DNA from: a virus | DNA: 64,000 nt | Reading direction: 5' to 3' (one strand) | Virus record (IMG/VR): IMGVR_UViG_3300006086_000006 | Coordinates: 1 to 64,000 of that record | The notes under the pieces: model-generated | What the model was told of the DNA's origin: nothing | Databases searched by the model: none | The model's input: only the letters and a program-made list of their open reading frames with translations | Position numbers and translations under genes: made by a program | Shown: positions 60,049-64,000 of the stretch, in pieces | Layout of the letters: the number at the start of each line of letters is the position of its first letter | How positions within the stretch are numbered: position 1 is the stretch's first letter

Positions 60049-61106
60049 TGGCTACATTGGATTGTATTGTAACAAGTGATTGGCACTTAGACGGTCTTGC
60101 TAAACACTTCACTAACCACATTGATCGTCAAATGCTGGAACTAGAAAAGATTTACCAATATGCTATCGACAATGGTATTAGTCATGTGTTCGTACCTGGT
60201 GACGTATCTGATACCCCTAAGATGGAAGAAGCTGCGTATATAGCATTAGTCAATCTTCTCAAAAAATACGATGGTCTTATCCATACGTACTACATCCCTG
60301 GTAATCACGACTTCTCTGATATACGCAAAACGTCAATGGACTTGTTGGATGTTATTAAACTTCACGGTATGTTTAAGACATTCCACTTGTTTCTCAAGCC
60401 AAACAAGATGGTAGTAAGTGGTGTACCTATAAACTTCTTGCCCTATCCATGTTTACACGCACCTAAGTCTAAGACACCTTCTTTGAATTTCACTCACATC
60501 GAATATAATGGTTGTATAGGTGATAATGGTAGACCTCTACGTACTTCAAGAGAATTCATACAGAATGATGGTGATTTTAACGTATCTGGACATATTCACG
60601 TTTATCAATACTTAAAATCTAAACGTGCTATATTCTGCGGTAGTCCATACCAGAAGAACTTTGGCGAACCTCTACCTAAAGGTTTCGTACATTTGAAAGC
60701 ACGTTACAATAATGGTGTTCTCGATATACGTCATAAGTTTATAGATAACAAGCCTGACTTCCAATTCATCAACCTAATTATAGAATCTCGTAGAGATTTC
60801 GCTAAGTTGTCGTCTTCTGACGCATTTAGATATAAACTGTGGATTACACCTGGGGTTGAGATACCTAAGAATATACGTGTAGAGTTCCCCAATATTACTG
60901 GCGGTATATTTGACTTGGGCACTAAAACACGTTCTGATTCCGCTCCAACTGTAGCCACATCAACGGTTAGTCGTAAAATCAACGTCAAAAAGCAACTATC
61001 CGTCTTTTTAAAGAACGCTGGACACGATAAAGCATTTATACGTGATGCTTATGTGGCTACTCAAGCTGCTGCAAATGAGCTAGGTATTGATTTATCTTCG
61101 GAATAG
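60048..61106 (+). CDS. SbcD/Mre11-like nuclease (T4 gp47 homologue)
   Basis: 352 residues from the ATG at 60048. Calcineurin-like phosphoesterase motifs in order: SDWHLDG (DxH), PGDVSD (GDxxD), PGNHDF (GNHD), a further His segment and GHIHVYQ (GHxH). The C-terminal 120 are the capping/DNA-binding region. Partner of the SbcC-like ATPase; the pair is separated by four small genes here. Confidence 0.95.
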   Translation: MATLDCIVTSDWHLDGLAKHFTNHIDRQMLELEKIYQYAIDNGISHVFVPGDVSDTPKMEEAAYIALVNLLKKYDGLIHTYYIPGNHDFSDIRKTSMDLLDVIKLHGMFKTFHLFLKPNKMVVSGVPINFLPYPCLHAPKSKTPSLNFTHIEYNGCIGDNGRPLRTSREFIQNDGDFNVSGHIHVYQYLKSKRAIFCGSPYQKNFGEPLPKGFVHLKARYNNGVLDIRHKFIDNKPDFQFINLIIESRRDFAKLSSSDAFRYKLWITPGVEIPKNIRVEFPNITGGIFDLGTKTRSDSAPTVATSTVSRKINVKKQLSVFLKNAGHDKAFIRDAYVATQAAANELGIDLSSE

Positions 61107-61236
61107 CCTATCAATAAATGATTATTATAGTAATTTGATTATGCTACCGATTACTTCGGGCGCCCGGGCTAGAAGCTCGAAGTCTGATAGGTAACAAACT
61201 TAATCGTTCTATAGAACTCATTTTGGAGATACTGTT
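61107..61236 (+). promoter_or_regulatory. Leader region of the H1-like gene
   Basis: 130-base gap. Contains an imperfect hairpin ACTTCG...CGAAGT enclosing GGGCGCCC, and an AT-rich stretch before it. GGAG precedes the ATG. Probably a promoter plus structured leader; no clear -10/-35 pair is seen. Confidence 0.4.
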
Positions 61237-62130
61237 ATGGCCGTAAAACGCAAACCCGCTGCTGCTAAAAAGGCTGCACCTGCCGCTAAAAAGCCAGCTG
61301 CTCGTAAAGTAAAAGTAGCTACCCAGAAAATCGTCCGTAAAAAGATTGACAATTCTGCTGAAGCTAAAAAAGCACGTAAAGCAGCTAAGACTCGTTACCG
61401 TTCCGAGAAAGCTACAATCAAGACCAAGCGCAAACAAGCTGCGGCTAAGACTTCACCAAAAGTGAAGGCGTTGCGTTCAGATCGTGCGTACTTCTTATCT
61501 TTGGTTAACAAAGGTATTCCAGAAGCTACTGCTAAGCGTATGCTGCGTGACAAGAAAGCTAAAGCTGCAGGTAAGCCAACTACTTCTCAACAGTTGCAAG
61601 CCAAAGCCAAAGCTGCTCGTACCGCACTATCTGGTAAGCGTACCAAATTGAGTGAGCAAATGAAAACTTTGCGCGCTGGTTTGAAAGCTGCTCGTGCTAA
61701 GAATGCTAAATTGCCTGCTGCACAACGTAAAGCTAAAAACTTAGCATTGCGTACAGCTTTCTTGAAGAAAAAGGCTTCTTTGACTAAAGCTAAAACTGCT
61801 TTGACCGCTCAACGTAAGAAAATTGTTGAAGATCACAAAGCAGCTAAAGCTAAGCATGGTTTAGTACGTAAAGCTCCAGCTGGTAAGAAAACTACCCGTG
61901 TAGCTCCTGTTAAAGTTGCAGCTAAGAAGCCAGCTGCGGCTAAAAAAGCTCCAGCTAAGAAAACTCCAGCTGCTGCTAAAAAACACGTAGCACACGTAGC
62001 TAAACCCGCTGCGGCTAAGAAAGCTCCGGCAGCTAAACCTGCTGCAGCCAAAAAGCCAGTAGCACGTAAAGCACCAGCTAAGAAGGCTCCGGCCAAAAAA
62101 GCCCCAGCTAAAGTAGCACGTCGCCGTTAA
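61237..62130 (+). CDS. Histone-H1-like Ala/Lys/Pro-rich DNA-binding protein
   Basis: 297 residues. Residues 1-40 and 215-297 are AAAKK/APAKK repeats as in eukaryotic H1 tails and bacterial HctB/AlgP. The centre (about 45-205) is Lys/Arg/Ala-rich helix with a short folded patch YFLSLVNKGIPEATAKRML. Should coat and condense DNA. Has its own leader and strong terminator, so it is a single-gene unit, perhaps highly expressed. Confidence 0.8.
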   Translation: MAVKRKPAAAKKAAPAAKKPAARKVKVATQKIVRKKIDNSAEAKKARKAAKTRYRSEKATIKTKRKQAAAKTSPKVKALRSDRAYFLSLVNKGIPEATAKRMLRDKKAKAAGKPTTSQQLQAKAKAARTALSGKRTKLSEQMKTLRAGLKAARAKNAKLPAAQRKAKNLALRTAFLKKKASLTKAKTALTAQRKKIVEDHKAAKAKHGLVRKAPAGKKTTRVAPVKVAAKKPAAAKKAPAKKTPAAAKKHVAHVAKPAAAKKAPAAKPAAAKKPVARKAPAKKAPAKKAPAKVARRR

Positions 62131-62175
62131 TAGTGTCTAGGTCGTTAATTTAATCATTAACTACCGAGCCTAATC

Positions 62176-62212
62176 AAAAACGCACATAGGCTCAGTTCTA
62201 TGTGCGTTTTTT
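62176..62212 (+). terminator. Intrinsic terminator of the H1-like gene
   Basis: AACGCACATAG, 8-base loop, CTATGTGCGTT, then TTTT. Perfect 11-bp stem. Confidence 0.93.
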
Positions 62213-62228
62213 CGTATTGGAGAGCAAT

Positions 62229-63239
62229 ATGATTGATTTCAAGACTATAGACTCCTGCCGTACAATGGAGAGTTTCAAGTCTGCCAGATCCTATAACGAT
62301 TTAGTTGTAGTTTTAAGTACCATTAATGGCAATACTGAGTCTATAGCCAATAGAGTACAAAAAGGAGCATCTGCACCTGTTTTACTACAAGGTGTAGAAT
62401 CATTGGAAGAGTTCTCATATTCATTACAATTCTCGAAGACTCTTAGTGTTATAACAACAGATAACAAAACTGCGAAGTATAAGTTATTATGCTCTAAGGT
62501 AGAGAACCTTGTAAACACTACTCTATCTAACGCTTACCATGCTTTAAATACATTAGGTATGCAAGTAGAGTCAGAGCAATTACAAGAATTGGCCTTTACT
62601 GCTTTAAACTTCTTATCCAAATATGTTAAGGTGTACGCATCCATTATTATACCTATTAATGGAAATAATGTTACACATTATTTCATTTTAAACAACATAT
62701 CTACACCATCTGGGTATATTATCAGTGAATTTATAATAGCATTAAACTCAACTAAGTTAAATAATACAGAGTCACTGACTATTAGTTTCCCATCTAAAAT
62801 GTTTTTTCCAGCAGACGCTCAGCCTGTATCTAAAAAGACTGTGACGAAAGCAATAGAATCTTGTATAGGTAGTGATGTTTTGGCAATCCAAAGGTTGAAG
62901 CCGGAATCGAAAAATGCTATCAACCGTATTGATAATGTGTCAGCTACTTATATAGATGATAACCATTTGGCTATAGAGTTATCGTCTGACGTATCACCTT
63001 CTGATATTAATAATGTACTTACGAAAATATTACCTATAGCGTATGTGGCACTTGGTATTACAGATCCTAGAAAGGATATCATACATCGTATGTCTGTAGC
63101 GCCTAATGGTAATAAGGTCATTAAAATCGCACTTATGGATCGTAATTTCTGTGATAGTAGCGCTATCCGCACACTCAAACGCCGATTGAATTTGGATAGC
63201 CAAACCTATAAAACTCTTTTAAGTATTACAGGACAATAA
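62229..63239 (+). CDS. Hypothetical protein
   Basis: 336 residues from the ATG at 62229 (GGAG upstream, after the terminator). Alternating helical and beta parts; Asn/Ser/Lys-rich. No family recognised. Two bases from the next gene, so one operon. Confidence 0.7.
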   Translation: MIDFKTIDSCRTMESFKSARSYNDLVVVLSTINGNTESIANRVQKGASAPVLLQGVESLEEFSYSLQFSKTLSVITTDNKTAKYKLLCSKVENLVNTTLSNAYHALNTLGMQVESEQLQELAFTALNFLSKYVKVYASIIIPINGNNVTHYFILNNISTPSGYIISEFIIALNSTKLNNTESLTISFPSKMFFPADAQPVSKKTVTKAIESCIGSDVLAIQRLKPESKNAINRIDNVSATYIDDNHLAIELSSDVSPSDINNVLTKILPIAYVALGITDPRKDIIHRMSVAPNGNKVIKIALMDRNFCDSSAIRTLKRRLNLDSQTYKTLLSITGQ

Positions 63240-63241
63240 AC

Positions 63242-64000
63242 ATGCCTCTACTAGATATTAAATCCATGATTAAACGCGCTAAAGAGTGGTTACGTTCAGC
63301 TACTATTCCTCAGCTATTGCGTTATCTTACTGGCAGAGAGGTGGAATATCAAAGTCTTATTGCGAAACTCGCGGACTTGAATACCTTAGTATCTACATCT
63401 GCCAGTGAAGATGATGACTATAAGGTTGATGTTAGTGGAGGTGGTCCAGAGTTTGGTACTAATGAGTCGCCTAAATTCAAACAACACCGCGATTTAATCT
63501 CTGGTAAAGAAACAATACAAACACATCATGGTAGAGTAGTACCTCTACAGGATTTTAAAGCTCCGAATCGTAATTCTGTGGCAAAATACGCACAGTTGAT
63601 TGATGAAGCTGAGGCTGCCATAGTTGAATTAGATATAGCGTTTGCACGTTTAAAATCATCTAAAGAAGCCTATATAAAAGATCGCATTAAATCATTGAAT
63701 GAAATTCGTGATAAGTTACAGGAAAATAAAGAACAAGCTATAGATACTATGACAGAGTTGTTTCATAAACACGCACCAGCACAAGTCATAGAATTAACTG
63801 ATAACTTGGTTATGGGTATTAATGGTGCCTTAGATAGCGATACATATTCAGGTGTAGAGCGTGGCGATTTTACTATAACTTCACATGAAACTTTTGCCGG
63901 TATTAAAAATGCAGCGATTGAGTTCACAGCGTACATTTATCTTGATGGTTTGGATAAAGATAGTTTCACAACAACTGAAATGGTATTGGCACTTACATTT
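63242..64000 (+). CDS. Hypothetical protein, runs off the window
   Basis: Open from the ATG at 63242 (AGGA upstream) to the window end, 253 codons without a stop. N-terminal helix MPLLDIKSMIKRAKEWLRS; a Gly-rich acidic linker at about residue 60; a long helical coiled segment at about 115-180 (AQLIDEAEAAIVELDIAF, EIRDKLQENKEQ). The length and coiled coil could suit a virion structural protein, but this is not established. Confidence 0.65.
   Translation, partial: MPLLDIKSMIKRAKEWLRSATIPQLLRYLTGREVEYQSLIAKLADLNTLVSTSASEDDDYKVDVSGGGPEFGTNESPKFKQHRDLISGKETIQTHHGRVVPLQDFKAPNRNSVAKYAQLIDEAEAAIVELDIAFARLKSSKEAYIKDRIKSLNEIRDKLQENKEQAIDTMTELFHKHAPAQVIELTDNLVMGINGALDSDTYSGVERGDFTITSHETFAGIKNAAIEFTAYIYLDGLDKDSFTTTEMVLALTF

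Overview
The window looks like about 64 kb from the interior of the genome of a large tailed bacteriophage, most likely a jumbo myovirus of a Gram-negative host. Genes are packed end to end with ATGA/TAATG overlaps. The replication and recombination set resembles that of T4 and other large phages. There is a phage-type tRNA with encoded CCA, no ribosomal or central metabolic genes, and most small genes match nothing I can name. Host and relatives cannot be fixed from the sequence alone.

Layout. 1-37.1 kb is read leftward. 0-16.5 kb holds a UvsX/RecA recombinase split by an intein in its P-loop, a likely ssDNA-binding protein with a block-charged tail, a divergent sigma-like protein, a SWIM zinc-finger protein split by a second intein, degenerate methyltransferase-like and NAD-ligase-like proteins, an HU-like protein, and several extremely acidic or lysine-rich proteins. 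16.6-29.9 kb is an accessory zone of about thirty small genes (PC4-like ssDNA binder, GNAT acetyltransferase, a six-fold 22-residue repeat protein, membrane-anchored small proteins). 29.9-33.6 kb encodes both subunits of a type II topoisomerase. 34-37 kb has a P-loop kinase-like gene, a CAT-anticodon tRNA, two very small genes and a structured segment.

37.13-38.28 kb is a non-coding, hairpin-rich switch region and a candidate replication origin or transcription hub. To its right most genes read rightward, apart from leftward blocks at 38.5-40.4 kb and the primase at 43.5-44.5 kb. Rightward genes include a RuvC-like resolvase, an Acb2-like cyclic-nucleotide sponge candidate, a patatin-like phospholipase, a PD-(D/E)XK nuclease, an NTase-like protein, a UDP-sulfoquinovose-synthase-like epimerase followed by glycosyltransferase / ParB-like / glycosyltransferase, a sigma-70 factor, an HExxH peptidase, a DnaX-type clamp loader, a MazG-like protein, SbcC/gp46 and SbcD/gp47 homologues, and a histone-H1-like protein.

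Regulation visible in sequence. (i) Four copies of a ~105-bp element carry an extended -10 TGATATAAT, a base-pairing-conserved inverted repeat, and a ribosome-binding site; three lead into genes and one is an orphan. (ii) A recurring (A/T)(C/G/T)TGTAAATA box, similar to the T4 late promoter TATAAATA, lies upstream of a dozen genes and the tRNA. (iii) There are several strong intrinsic terminators. Two sigma-like proteins could match two promoter classes.

Working together, the recombinase, SSB, topoisomerase, primase, clamp loader, resolvase and SbcCD form a recombination-dependent replication machine. The epimerase/glycosyltransferase cassette may make and attach an unusual (possibly sulfonated) sugar. 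The Acb2-like and patatin genes may act against, or mimic parts of, host immunity. These system-level roles are inference.
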